DNA of 64,000 nt from Centropus unirufus (lineage: Eukaryota; Chordata; Aves; Cuculiformes; Centropidae), in contig VYZI01000002.1 of the NCBI GenBank assembly GCA_013397695.1, forward strand, positions 6,496,796 through 6,560,795. Direction: 5' to 3'. This document shows, in pieces, positions 39,391 to 52,445 of this stretch. The number at the start of each line of letters is the position of its first letter. Within the stretch, counting starts at the first letter, position 1. The notes below the pieces were generated by a model, which was not told the origin of the DNA, did not search any database, and worked only from the letters and a program-made list of their open reading frames with translations. The translations under genes were made by a program, and so were the position numbers.

Positions 39391-41965
39391 TATGTGATTC
39401 AATTCTATTTAATTCAATCATTGATTAACTAGTATAGGGAGCAATAGGAGGCCTATTATTATTATTGATAATTTACAATTATTTGAAAAATGATAGGATA
39501 CTGGGTTTGTAAGAAGGAAGTACCAGAAAGCAATTGCCTAACAAGTAATTAGATTAATTCAGTAAACCTGACCTCTCTATTTGTATAAGTCACATGTGAA
39601 ACCAAGTCCTGTAGAGATGATCACATGCCTTATATTTACCTGCAGTGTACACTAGTCAGAAAAGATACACAGTATTATTAACAGTGAAAGAGAAAATTGA
39701 TAATGCTTTTCTCAGCTGTTCTTCAATTCCTAAGAGTGACCAGTGGTGTCAATACAGTTGCTAGAGTTACAGGATGGATTTTCCATGCGCCATATTTAAA
39801 AAGAAATAAACAAAATACAGTTGTAGATGGAGATACATGCAGAGCTGCCCTCAGATGATAGAATAAAAAAAAATGTCATGATTGGAGGAGGTTGTCCACT
39901 GCCCTGAAGCATAAATGAAGTGAAGATGTCAGCTCAGATTCTCCCTTCTCTCTGACTCCAGATATTGAACAACAGCACAGTGGCTAGGCTTTCAATCTCA
40001 GTTTTTATAAAAGTGTCAACTTCTGTTTTGAATGCACCAGTTCTTATTTTTGCTTTCCCATTCACCCATGATAGTTCACCAGTCAGTTTAAGAAAAAACA
40101 GTTTTAAGAATTCATGCCTTGGTGATATGAACACCTGAGCTCCCTTGTGTGTTTCAATGCAGGAGCTAACGAGTGAAGACAGGTGATTTGTAGTGTAGAT
40201 AATACACAGTTGGGTACCCCAGACGTGTGTCTGTCCCTTTGTCAATGATGTTAACAAAAGGCAGGCATGCTGAGTAGTCAACTACTGACATGGAATATTT
40301 GTCAAATGGATAGGTTTATTGGAAAGAAAGTACTATTTTTACTCTCCTGAAGTATTAATAAAATGAACAGATAAATAAAAATAACTGGTGACTGTATATT
40401 CCCTATAAAATTTAATAATTGAGTGATTTTAATTAAAAATGGAAGGCTTAATCTTGTTTTCTTTCTCTTTGAATTATATTTAGCTTCCTCTGGAAATGTC
40501 CATGGACTTGAAGTTGCAAAAGCCATATGGATGCTTTTAATCTCAGTAAGACTTAAGCTGTGAATTTGGCAGATTAGTGAATTTATGTGGGGTGAATTAA
40601 AGAAGTTTTTGTCTTAGTATCTGGTAAGTTTATTGAGAAGTACTACTTTGATGTGAGGAGTATTTTTCAGTTATAGCACAAAGAAAACAGCATAATAATA
40701 CATTTGACTTGTAAAGATTTACTTCAGAAGTATATAGTGTCAAAAATGCTGAAGATATAATTTCAAATTACTTTTACTCTACCTTACCTCTCTTTCAAAG
40801 TTTAAGAAATAGTATATAACATGAACTCTGTATCCTCTCAACTGTTACAGAAAAGATTGCAAAGGGAAATTAAAGAATAACTGTAAAAATACTCCTGTAA
40901 GGGGAGCAACAGCCCAAGAACACCCAGAAAACCCTGTACACCAGCAACAGCATGTGTAGTCCAGAAGCAGGGTTCCTTAAATGCAATTGAAAATATATAA
41001 AAATCATCCGTATTCCAAATCTTGATATTCAGAAGGGAAATTTATGAAACATGTTTTTGGATTGAGTACTGTATTGGCATTGTTTCCATCTCTTTATCAT
41101 TCAGACATAATTTGTTTTTTTGTGTTTCCAATAACAATGTTTTTTATAGCATTTTTCCTCCAGTTTTCAGTAAAAGATTCATTGAACATAGTGCATTGCT
41201 CACACTGTGTTTTCAGTCTCATACACTAATTGTAATCACCATGTGATGAAAGTGCATGGCTTGTTAAGCTCTCATGAGGGCAAAGAAAATAAACTGCTAT
41301 AAGAAACAATTTAGAAGGTTGATAAGCTTAGCTCTCTAGGCAGGAATAATTTTCCACTGAATATTCAGTTAGGGCCCTTATGCAAAGTAGGGACACTGGG
41401 GAAAAAAAGCTCGACAATTCTACAACAAATTTTAGTGAATCTATCACCACTATTTCATTCATACTGCTTGTTTGTAGTTCAGGAAAAGCACAGCATCAGA
41501 AGTTCTAAAGGGAAAACTTTATTACAAACATTCCACATAACTTTCAAGGGCTAACTACTTTGTCTAAAACTACAGTAGATGACTTAAAAAACATTTTCGA
41601 TATTTAAGTTAAATATGGCTCCAGTCAAAAGACTGATGATGGAAGACAAAGGAGCATGGACATGGAGCTTTTTAAGTAGATGAAGTCATTTCTATTGTCT
41701 ATGGTACTCTGTGCTAACCCATCTGCTGTGCTGTCAGGAACATATCAGAACCTATTTGTTAAAAATATAGTTTTGAAAGGTGGCATCCATGCTGTATCTA
41801 AGAGTACCGGGCCTTTCTTGACTAATATTTTCACTACTGCCAAGTTTTGCATTTTCTGACTACTTGACATTTCTCCTACTCTTCAGTCTTCTGGGTCACA
41901 AGCCTTTTCAGGGTGCACATTTTGGTAATATTATCTTCCAACAAGCTAGATTACATTCACAATGA

Positions 41966-41994
41966 CAAAAAAAAAATAAAAAAATAAATTATTA
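41966..41994. repeat. A-rich tract
   Basis: This is an A-run interrupted by single T bases (aaaaaaaaaataaaaaaata). No retroposon body was recognised upstream on either strand, so I treat it as simple sequence. Confidence 0.8.
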
Positions 41995-43156
41995 CCCCAA
42001 GAATGGACAAGCGTAATAGAGAAACAATATAAATAAGGTGAATACATGGGACTCAATCTCCAGCACAAATTAGACTATATTTCTAAAAGTCACATCAAAA
42101 GTTGCTTGACTAAAAATATAGTGATTCTGCAGCAGAATGGCAACTAGGACCAACAGATCATTGTATTTAAGGAAACTCCTATTTCACATGCTGTGTAAAA
42201 TCCCCGTACCTTCAGCCTTGCATATTGTGTATGGAATTCCATCAGATATAAATGGATATCTAACCATGAAATCAGTTCCTGGGTCGGGAAAATCTTGTGT
42301 CCTCTTTGTTCTTATTATCCCTAGTTCCTCCCCACTGCTGACAGCACCCAGATTTTTTTAAATTGTACTGTTAGGGAGGAGGATTAAGTATAAATTTTGA
42401 TTCATGCTGAATTTGAGATAAGATTCTTGAGAGTACCCCTTAACACTAAATTGGGCTATTGAGCTTCAGCTCAGCATTGACTCGGAGGAAGCACATCAAT
42501 TATTGATTTTCCAGCACCATCTCCTGCACCATCTGGTTTTGTTTTGAAGAGGCCTCCTCTCCAATGCCTGGTATTGCTCACCTTATGAAATCTGACAGGA
42601 ACACAGCCAAAGACAGTACACCTATGGGCCTGCTTTGCATTACTTAAACAGTGCAGTGGACATAAGATTTCCTGCCATGAGGGGAGATTTTCAAAGGAAA
42701 TTTGAACTCAACTCTCATGGAAAATCAAGAGAAAGACTGATTAGTGTCAATGCCAATAAGTGCTATTTCTGCAAGATCTGGTCTCAAGTTTTTGTTTGGA
42801 AACCTCATTGGCACCGACATTGCCCCATTAGAAAGAGGAAAATCTCTCAAACTATGGTTTGGTTGTGACTCCACTCGATTCATTCTGTTCCTTGTTGTTC
42901 TTTCAATTCCAAATTTCTCTCCAGATAGCATCTAATTGCAAAGCTGATTGTCTAAGATAATAAACCTTCCCGAATTAATCTTTTTCCATGTGGCAGCATT
43001 GCAATGATTTTGTCTGTGTTCATGCCTCATCAGAGAGTACAGTCCTTTAAACAACAATATTATGTTCTCTAGTAAAAATGTGAAGTAATGCTTGTGGATT
43101 ATTGTCGGCAATTTGATCCAGAAAGATGTCAAGAAGAAAGATTTCAAAATACTGGT

Positions 43157-43176
43157 GATACTGATGATTCAGTATC
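43157..43176. repeat. Perfect 8-bp-arm hairpin
   Basis: gatactga and tcagtatc are exact reverse complements around tgat. It is short enough to be chance. Confidence 0.65.
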
Positions 43177-45654
43177 AGTATACACATTTAAAGTGTTAGT
43201 ACGGCATGCTTCTGCTGATTACAATGCCTCTTTTGGAGTGCAAAGTTTTGATTTTGAAAACTGAAAGACTTAAAAGATTAAATTCATAAAGTATGTTCAA
43301 TTTCCTTTATTAGTTAGTAAATTCACAGAGCCATATTTCTGCTAGTCATGGTACTAAACATTCAGAGGATTTAATCAGAAGACTGAGAAATATACACAAT
43401 TAGAAGCCCAGACAGAGCATTTGTGTGACAGCTGCATGTCTAAGATGCACAAACACATAATATGTGTACATTTGCAAAGAGGATGTGTAAGGGCATGTTT
43501 AAAACAGAATAAAATGTAACTTAGAACGTTTTGTTCTCCATGTCTGTATTTTTTCCTCTGTTGAGGCTGCTCAGTTTCTTAACCAAGCCAGGGGTTGCTA
43601 TACATGCCTTCAGTTTTAATTTTTAAGAGTAGCACTTTATTGTGACAACTCTACTGCAAAGGATTATAAACTTTTACTCATTTACTGATACTGCTCGCTG
43701 AGCGGGCATTTTAAATTTCCTACACAAGCACATGGATACTAGCAAGTGACATCTCTAGGTCAATACTGAGAGAAGGGGGAAGGTCACTTACCTTGATTAT
43801 TGTGCTGTCAAAGTAAATAACAGGCAGAGCACCTTTGAATATGGTTCTTTTGTACTTCATTTGTTTGTCCATTCTTGTAGGGCATTAGAGAAGACCTGCC
43901 ATGGAATTTCACCTTTGATATAATTTTAGACTCTTTATTCTGTTCTTGCAACCATAACTTCTACTCAAGTGCATCTTTATTTTGGCATTCTAGACACAAA
44001 CAGATTGTTGCAAAAAAACGGGACTAAAGGGTGTTTTGAATTTTCTAGACCTCTTTTCGATAAGGTGACTGCTTCACTAATAGCACAGCAGAGTTCTCAA
44101 ACCAGATACTGTGATCATTGCTTTCTTCTAAGATATTTATCACTTTTTTTGAAAAATGTCCTCTGCCATTTTATTTTTACTGTCATTCCTGGTAGATCTA
44201 TAGGAATAGATATGATTAACATGGGTTATCTCAGCATCTTAGCTCTTGCATACATACTAATATCCATTAGCGAGTGATTGTGTAACTACATTGCTGACTG
44301 CTCACTGCTGTCCAAAATTTGCACATTTTGATAAAGACTTACAAATTTGTGAAATATTGACCTCTGTGAAATATCTGCCTTTAAAGTCTGTCTGTACCAT
44401 AACAATTAGGCAAATTTAGTTTCAAGAAAAATTCAGTATTTTTAGATAAGCTTGCATCAATGCAATTTGGCTAATACTATGCATACTAAATATTCAAAAT
44501 TTTCTTTCTATATTTTTAGGAACAAATCTAGAATGCTATTGTTTCCCCTTTCTTGCTACACTAACTTAATAAACTATTAAATGCTTGTGTTCTAGTTATC
44601 ACCCAGGCCTCTGCTCCTTATGGATCTCTTACTAGTATTTTTTAAAATAAAATTTCAGTAAGTTTTTTTTTAACAAAGTAATTCAGCTCATTATTTATGA
44701 CCCACTGCACAGTCAAATTTCTGCCATGTGACCAGTCTCCTTTTGGCTTCACTTAAATTAAGCCTGATACTAATGAATAATTTACTCAATTTCCTCTAAC
44801 TCCCACTTAATTTTTGACAGGAAGTTTTAATAATTTTGTTCAGTTTGCATCTCTTGCTAGTCTTTGGTCAGGTTAAAATAATAATAAAGCCATGTGCATA
44901 ATCTAACCACTACACCATGTCGGTTCTGGAATCTGAGTACTGACATTATTATGTGACACAGTAATACTAATAGTTTTTCGCTGGCTGTGTTCTTCCACTA
45001 AATGCAAAATTGTGTGTGAATAATTAGCTAGAAAATAAAGATGCTGATTTTGGTGAAGTTTCTCCAAGTTTACAATAAAGAAAAAAATGTAAGCATATGA
45101 TTTGTTTAAAATTAGTAGATAGAAGCAATTCAATATGTACATGGTGTTTAATGTCTATATGTATGTTATCACTGGAGTAACTATTCCAACTTAGATTGGA
45201 CAGAAAAGCTCTCATATGAAGAAGTAAAAAAAGAGTTCCCACACGTGACAAAAGGAGCATTTTTAATTATTCAGGTTTCTCTGCAGAAGACTAAAACAGC
45301 AGCCATAACAAAAATAAAATTAGCCAAAATCAAAAAGGAGCAAAATGCTAGTTAAAGTCGGAGGAATAAACATTATGCAGAAGACAATCTGATAGGCATA
45401 ATTAGAAAGAAAAATAAAAGATACATCCATCTGAAAAGCACATAAGACAGAATTTAACATGTTTAAACTTTTCTTACTTTTTGAAATGGAGGGTTTTTTA
45501 TGAATATATAGACTGTACATAATTTTCACTAGAATATTTAATATAATTCCAGTCTGCACTGTGTTGCCAAGTAGGAAGCTCAGTGTCCTAAATTGGGATA
45601 GTTTGCCTTTCTATTCAAAAGAAGCCTGAAAATATAGGAGATGCTGTTTCCCTC

Positions 45655-45683
45655 TATACATACACATGCATACATGTACATAG
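45655..45683. repeat. CATA-type microsatellite, short
   Basis: The text reads ata cat aca cat gca tac atg tac, a degenerate alternation of cata and catg units. It is partly self-complementary. Confidence 0.7.
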
Positions 45684-47519
45684 AAATATTACTAATGCTT
45701 AAGTCATTTACCTAGGAGTGAAAAATTTGGAAGGATTTTCTGACTTATTGTAATGGGTTTGCTGTCAGTGTTTCTCTTCACAGTAGATAAATCACCAAGC
45801 TATATAACAGTCCAAAGGAAAGCAGCCTTCAACATATATGTTATTAAACCAATAGCCTGCCTCCATCTAGACCAATAATGGTTAGCAATAGAGTGGTTCT
45901 TCTATGGTATACTTCTAGCAGTCTGGGAGATTGTATTTCAAAGGCTGTATTTAATAATCATCAGTAAATGTAAAATAATCCATGACATTTTCTAGCCCAG
46001 TTTTGACCTAGTTTTCACTTTTGCCCTCTGCATCATCTTGTTACAAACGAGTTTTAAGCTGATCTATATGAATTATGATTTGATTGATACAGACACAATA
46101 TTCTCACTTAAGGAGTCACTAGTTCTTTTAATGCAACTGACTGTTATTTCTCATTTCCTGTGCTATATTATTCACTAATCTCTCAATGTACTTTGGTCCT
46201 GCTTTTATCTGTCTTCCAAGTTAATGTGGCTGAACTACTTAGTTTTCTTTTGTACAGAATAGAAAAAATCTAGGAATATATACACACTTGGGAATGTCAT
46301 TTAGATGCTTAGGGAGTTTTCAGGCAGGTGCCAACAGACTTCAGTGTATTCCGAAGACTGGTGGTAATGGGAAGAGGGACTTCCGGGATAATTTTCTTAA
46401 ACTCAGGCAAAGAGCATCCAGTTAAGTTTGGAACTGACACAGACTTCCCATATGTAAAGACATAAAACAATTAGAAGTAGCAAATACTTTATGTGGGATG
46501 TTAGTTCTGCTATCTTCTGCATAGTATTTTTGGTAAGAAGAGAAATTCTACCTTTTATTGAGCTCTGTCAGCATATCTTTCTCAAATTCATGTGAAGCAT
46601 TTAAAATGTAAGCTAGAATGGTTCCTTACTCTTCTGATAGAGGGATTACTGCCCTACAGTTCTCTGCATATTGTCTCAAGATCTTTTTACATCCTTTCTC
46701 TTTACTACTCGACTATTTTTAACCTTTGCTAATGCTGCAAGTCTTCATCATGCTCTTTAAATCTTTCTTCATACAGTGCTCCTTTTGTTATGTTATATGT
46801 AGTGGGTCAAAATGATCTCTGGCCCAAAGCCACAGTAGTATTAAACCAGGAATTAATATAGACCAGTTTTCTTAGACCGAAAAATGCTTACAGTCATTTG
46901 TACATCATGGATAAGAGAGGGAGGCATATTTCTAGAATCTTTGCAAATGAAGGAGACAGGACTGCTGTTTAAGGGAGTTTCAGTGGAGTGCAGAGACACG
47001 CTGAATGTAATAAATCAAAACAGATTTATTCAAGAGTCATAAATTAAGCTCTACCTTAGATTTCTTCAGTCTCTTTTCGTTATATATCATCTCTTGTCCT
47101 GACATTCAGTCTGAAGTATTTCCTCCAGCCAGTAAAGAAAGGTTTTCCAAACTCAAGAGTCCAATTAGGAAAAATGCTCCCCTGCTTTTCAGCATTGCAT
47201 TATCTGAACCAGTTCCCCCCCAAGCACCATCTACAATGGAGGCATTTATAACAGAAAGTATCTCAGTAGGAAAGGGTACTCACTTATTGTATAAAAAATT
47301 GAAAACTACAGACTGAAAACAGGCACAGCTTGAGTGCTGCGGTATACCTGCTTTGTGTCTGCTTTATGACTGAGGCAGTATTCAACAACTATGAGGAAAA
47401 GCCGGGCTAAAGAGAGACTGAAAAGTTTGATAAAAAGTAAGAAAACTGTTTCCATACCAGCTACTATGAGAAGAGTCCACAGTAACAAGTTTGCATTCCA
47501 ATTTTCAGTAAAGAATTAC

Positions 47520-47612
47520 ATCAGCAGCTTTTGTTTGAAGGGTTCCCTTGGCTTTTGAAACTGCCTCCTTCACCGGCGCTTCCAACTCCTGCAAGAGCTC
47601 CTGTTCTGTGAG
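47520..47612 (-). other. Weak exon candidate on the minus strand
   Basis: On the reverse strand there are two acceptor-like sites: ttccttttacag, ending at plus coordinate 47632, and ctaactcacag, ending at 47606. After the second, a frame stays open over 47612-47508 (35 codons) and encodes a helix-prone peptide containing ELLQELEAPVKEAVSKAKGT. A gtaatt donor-like site follows 47520. The stretch keeps several CpG dinucleotides (gaagcgccggtg on the minus strand) while the surroundings are CpG-poor, which is mildly in favour of constraint or recent origin. I recognise no family, and the first acceptor would lead straight into a stop in this frame. It may be a lone exon, a pseudogene scrap or chance. 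Confidence 0.18.
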
Positions 47613-48912
47613 TTAGCTGGCATCTCCTGGTCTGTAAAAGGAACATTTTAAAAATAACAAACTTTAGCCTCTTTCCCTCCATTGTCAAGGTTTTGCCAAC
47701 AATTACAAGAGGTAGAAATGTTCTCAATTGCTTGTTCATCATACTGTGATGAATGGGTCTCTTAGCTGTGCTGGCACAAATGTCTGCGCACCCACACTGT
47801 CAGCATGCCACAAACTGATTTGGGTTTGAAAACCCTTTTCTCTCCTTCACTCTCTCTCTTTCCCCATGTAAACTTTAAGCCAGAACAATTGCCCAGATTT
47901 GTTCACAGAGGCATAGAAGTGGTTTTGCTGGAAGTACTGAAAGGTTAATATGGTGTGCAGAGAGGAGTGGATAACATCAGAGAAGCCAATAATGCCACTG
48001 AAACCACAGCCTGAGACACAAATAACTGGTGCTTTATAAATGACACCAGAGGTTGGAAATACAGTTCCCATGTATTTTAATTACATGACATATAATATAA
48101 CTGTCTGTTGGAGATTGTGAGCATATGCAGTGATATGAAATATCACTGTATATTTACTCTGTTTTCAGAGACAGGTTTCTAGGCTCGATAGACATATTCT
48201 GTAGTTGTTCCAGAGTGCCTTATATGCCCTTCTCTAAACGTGGTATGTCTGTCTAATCATCAATTAAGATAACTAGGGAAGATCTGACTTTGTTATTTCC
48301 TTTCAGTTTGTCTGTGTTATTTGTATTCTCCCCCTTTCCCATCACTGTAAGTTCATTTATTTTCCTTGTGACAGCTGATGTCAAGCTGATCTGTATTTAT
48401 CATCTCACCTTCAATATTTGCTGGGATGTGCTGCAATTAGAGCAGCTGACATTTTGCTGTAGGCAGAACCAGAATTATATTGTGTGCATTCTCTGTGGGT
48501 TACTTGTAAAGGGTCTGGCTACCCTTTACACACAGTCATTTGGATTCATTGCTAGGCAGTTCTGTAGTCTGTGTTGACACAATACAGCACTCATTTTGGG
48601 TCCTCCTTATTACAAACAGGTAGTGTCTCTGGGGCAGTGGAGAGGGCAGTGATGGAAGTTAGAAAGGGCAAGATGATAGAAAGCTAAAGCAGAAACTGAG
48701 CAACGAATAAGTTCACTTCTGGCTGGTCAAAATGTTGTGGTAAGTGACTCTGAATTGGTGAGAGGCGGATAGCTGCAGCTATCTGAAAAATGCATCCCCG
48801 ATCCAGGCAGATCCTAAAGATCTGAGTATAGTAGCTGGGTTGAGAACAAAATATTGTACCTGTTAATGACACAGGGCTGAGAAGGAGTATCTGCCAAATG
48901 TAGTTCAGGGAA

Positions 48913-48963
48913 CAAAAAAAGTGGAAAGTGGAAAAAAAAAAAAAAAGTGGAAAAAAAAAAGTG
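48913..48963. repeat. Poly-A/GTGGAAA low-complexity repeat
   Basis: The unit gtggaaa recurs four times with A-runs of varying length between copies (up to 15 As). This is a slippage-prone microsatellite and a likely place for assembly or length variation. Confidence 0.9.
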
Positions 48964-51108
48964 ACTGTGGAAAGGATAAAAGATGTGAAGGTGCAAATCT
49001 ATTTTCACGTCATAGAAATAGTTTTCAAGCAATGTCTATGTCATCAGGGTAAGAATCTGAATATTTTGGTAACTAATTTAAAAGAAATATTGATGACCCA
49101 AAACCTGAAGAAGGAGCATGAAACAAAATCGTAGTTTGCTATTTTCTAAGTCACGTTGGATAAGCATCTGGGATTAAACTTCACCTGAAATTTCAGTTTT
49201 GACACTTTGCTGGCTTAAACATATCATCACTGTGCTTGCAACATTACCAGATCCACAGTTCAGTTGCATTGTGTCACATAGAGTTTTGTGCCATTGGGCA
49301 TAGTAGATAGAGCTATGCCATCTTAATGCCTGATGGAAGCTGCAGAATGCAGTACAGAAATAAGAAAACTACTCAGCATGTTAGCACCTTCATGAACAAA
49401 GTAAAAATCAGGGTACAAGTACCCAATTTTCTTACATGAAATATCTCTGGTCAGGAAAACAGATGTATTTTCATTTTTAATTTCTTTTCAATTTGGAAAC
49501 ACCTCTGATCTCTTAAAACTGTTGCACTAATTATCTAATAATTTAAAGGGGTGGTGGTGGATCAGTTGGCATCTGGCAGCTAACAAACTGATTCTAAGCA
49601 AAGTCTCCTGCTGGTTGGAGTCCACAACTTCAACTGGTTACCGTAATAAATGAATGGTCTCTAGCATACAGGCTGCAGTGCTGTCTTAATCTCTGGACAT
49701 ACTGCTTGACTTTGAAGTTGCGGTTTGAATTCTTTTAGCTTGACTAATAATTTAGTCACAATTTTTTCCTCAGTTGTTTCTGGAGAGCTTCTGTAATATC
49801 TAACCTTCCTTGAAAACATGTAAAGTCTCTAAATTTTCCTTCAGGCTGTTTTCAAGTGAAGTTGTGTTCTCTGCATGAGACAAGCTGATTCAAGTTAGTC
49901 TGTTAACATACTGTACAGAGAAGATAAAAGTCATGCATTAAACTTCATTGTCTACATGGGCAGCATCTTTCAAAAAGCAGGCTAAAATCTTCAACTCCAA
50001 CTGAATTAGACATTAATACTTAATCTCTGAAATTGTATTATACCTTCAGTTTTGTTTTTTTTTTAAAAAAAGAAATATTAGGTGTGAAGCAAAAATGCCA
50101 TAAGTTACTGCTAGCCACCGTTCCAGAGAACCTAGCAACTGGCAATTAAGTCAATGGTTAGAAATAACAATGCTCATTTTCATCTACCTCATAATATTTG
50201 GAACTCTATGCAGAAGGTTTATAGCAAGCGAGCATTTATAGCATAATTGTAATGCGCACATGTACTTCAGGTCTGCAGCAGATGCAGTAAATTTCAAAAT
50301 GAGTACAGGGTGAGAACAATTGCTCCAAAATCAACTTAATTATGATAATTTGCTCATTTGGTTGTGTTTAGTGCTTAAGATGACATTCAAAAGATTTCTT
50401 CATGGCAAAAAAGCATAGGTAAGCTTGAAGATGTATTGTGCCATTGTGAAGCAGAATAAATTAAGAATAATCCATCCTTCATATATTCCACAAAGAGCTT
50501 AGATAAACTAGAATATCTAGGCCCAGTTAATTTAATTACATTCTAACTGCACACAGACTCAGTCTTAACCTCAGCACCTCACTTTATTGACTCCAGAGGG
50601 GCAGGCAGGTTTCAAGTAGACTTAAACTCCAGATTCGGTTGTAAGTTTAATAGTAAGGGTAAACATTATACATTAAGTCTCCCCATGTTGTTGAACCTAA
50701 CCTGAGAAGTAAATTCCTATTTTTCCTTTCCCAGTGCACAATTTTTATAGACTTCTAGTTAATCATTGTCATGCATTCACTTGTGACTCACAGACTTCAT
50801 TACCTCTTAATTCATTACTTGATCAACTTAGGATGAACGATACTTTAAATCTTTGGGTCATGTTTATCTTAGTTTGTATGTTCCTCCCTACACGTCAGGC
50901 AAGGGATGATGTGGAATAAAATTTAGAACTGCTTTCAAGATAAGTGTTGTGCTTTGATACTCAAAAAATGCCATCCAATTCAACATGGTTGAATATGTAT
51001 ATTAGATGTAAAACTCTGCCTGTTTAAAGAAGTTATCTTCGTCCCACATAATAGCACATAATATACCAGTCAAAAATAGTGATGAAAGATGAACCACTCC
51101 CTAGGGTT

Positions 51109-51156
51109 GGTTTGTCTTTTCTTTTTTGGTTTTTTTTTTTGTTTTTTTCCCCTCTG
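51109..51156. repeat. T-rich tract
   Basis: Runs of T broken by single G and C bases end in ttttttcccctctgtc. It has no attached retroposon that I recognise and is low complexity. Confidence 0.85.
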
Positions 51157-52149
51157 TCAGCTGACAGTTCCTGGATCTCCAGCTTTCAACAAATTTGCTG
51201 TGATGGATGACGGCTAGTATCAGTCACCCACTGAAGTTTTAGTCTTAGTGTATTCTAGATGTACATTTTTCCCCTATTAATTCAATACTTCAACAATAAA
51301 AAGGGATGCTAGTTAGGTTTCATTCTATTGCAGGCATTTTCTGCCATAATACCTCTTCCCACTTTTGTAATTCTGAAGTGAGATGTGGAGAAGAAGAGAA
51401 TAGATAACTTGAGAAGGGCTGCTGAGAGTCTGAAATAACTTAAACGGCTATTAAATGTTTCCTTTCAGTGTTTCAATACGCATGTTACACCTACATAACA
51501 TTTATATTGTGCTCTTGCATCTGATTGCATACTTAGATCACCAGATTGCTGGGTATTGCCTTCTTTCAATTAATAATTGCTTTTTTCCTAAAGCACTGCT
51601 CTTAGTGTCCATTTGCAACGTATAATCTTGTTGTCTCCATTTCTCAATTTCTCTTTTCTTAACTTTAATGAAAATTTTTTTGTTATCCACCACATCATCT
51701 AACAATATGTAAAGAAATGTTGGGTTGTGCATGATCAAAAAATGGTCCTGACATCTGAACCATAGTGTCTTTAAGTGATGGAGCTCCTTAATACATGTTA
51801 AGGTATATGCTTATATAGATTTATCTTGATCGTTTTCAGCTTGATTTTTAATAGGAAAAAATACAGCAATATTTTCACCAATTACTAATTACATTTGCAT
51901 AATTTTCTAATATATTTCTCCCAGGAATAAGCAGGGAAAGCCCAGACAGTGATCTCAGATTTACTGTGTAAAGCAAGTAAATTAATGCCATAGGTGGAAT
52001 CATTCTGTGTTTTTATTGCATGACTAAGAATGGAGAGTACTGTTCTTACTGACTAGTTACTCTTAAATTTATGCCTAACTGTTTATTTTATGTTACATTT
52101 TTCTCAAAGTTTGAGACCTCTAATACAGTGATTTAGAAAAGACTGTGAG

Positions 52150-52445
52150 AGAAGCATCATGTGCTTATTCTTTATTACAGCATCGTATAATATCAGGTCA
52201 TTAATCATTAGTAGAAAGAGTAAAGGTCCCAATTTAGTGCCCTAGGGAGACATCTCCATTAATCGCTTGCCAATTGGAGGGGACACAATTGACTTTAACC
52301 TGCTGGGTACGGTCCATAGGAAAAGCTCTGACCCATTTAATCAGCTTGGAATGTGCTCCATAACCTTTCAAGTTGGATCATCGAATGTCAAGTTCTGTCG
52401 AAGGCTTTATTTAGTCAACCATGACTGGTAACCTCCTTATTTTCT
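52150..52445 (-). mobile_element. Old CR1-clade LINE fragment (RT region)
   Basis: On the plus strand 'caggtcattaatcattagta' leads into 'aaaggtcccaatttagtgcc' and 'ctagggagacatctcc', which is the eroded antisense of the reverse-transcriptase GVPQGSVLGP segment. It is followed at the expected distance by 'gacccatttaatcagcttgg' and 'tgtcgaaggctttatttagt', the antisense of the conserved stretch upstream of that motif. The order and spacing fit a CR1/L3-type element on the minus strand. Stops interrupt every frame. It is only about 300 bp and belongs to the same broad clade as the relic at 30.3-32.2 kb, though not necessarily the same family. Confidence 0.6.

Larger units (their letters stand above)
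32201..52145. other. Gene-free AT-rich stretch
   Basis: No gene, RNA or recognised mobile element was found over about 20 kb. Small items listed separately are tandem duplications at 34647-34725, 38246-38289 and 39329-39390, A-rich and T-rich tracts at 41966-41994, 48913-48963 and 51109-51156, a hairpin at 43157-43176, and a microsatellite at 45655-45683. There are also two weak exon candidates (37830-37924 and 47520-47612). A GC-richer patch at about 42430-42630 is unexplained. The part at 36260-36420 looks like ordered, possibly conserved non-coding text. Longer open frames (for example 32907-33251 and 39934-40281) have no recognised domain. Confidence 0.55.

Noticed and set aside
39934..40281. 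115-codon minus-strand frame
   Set aside because: No family resemblance and no supporting exon boundaries. Treated as chance.
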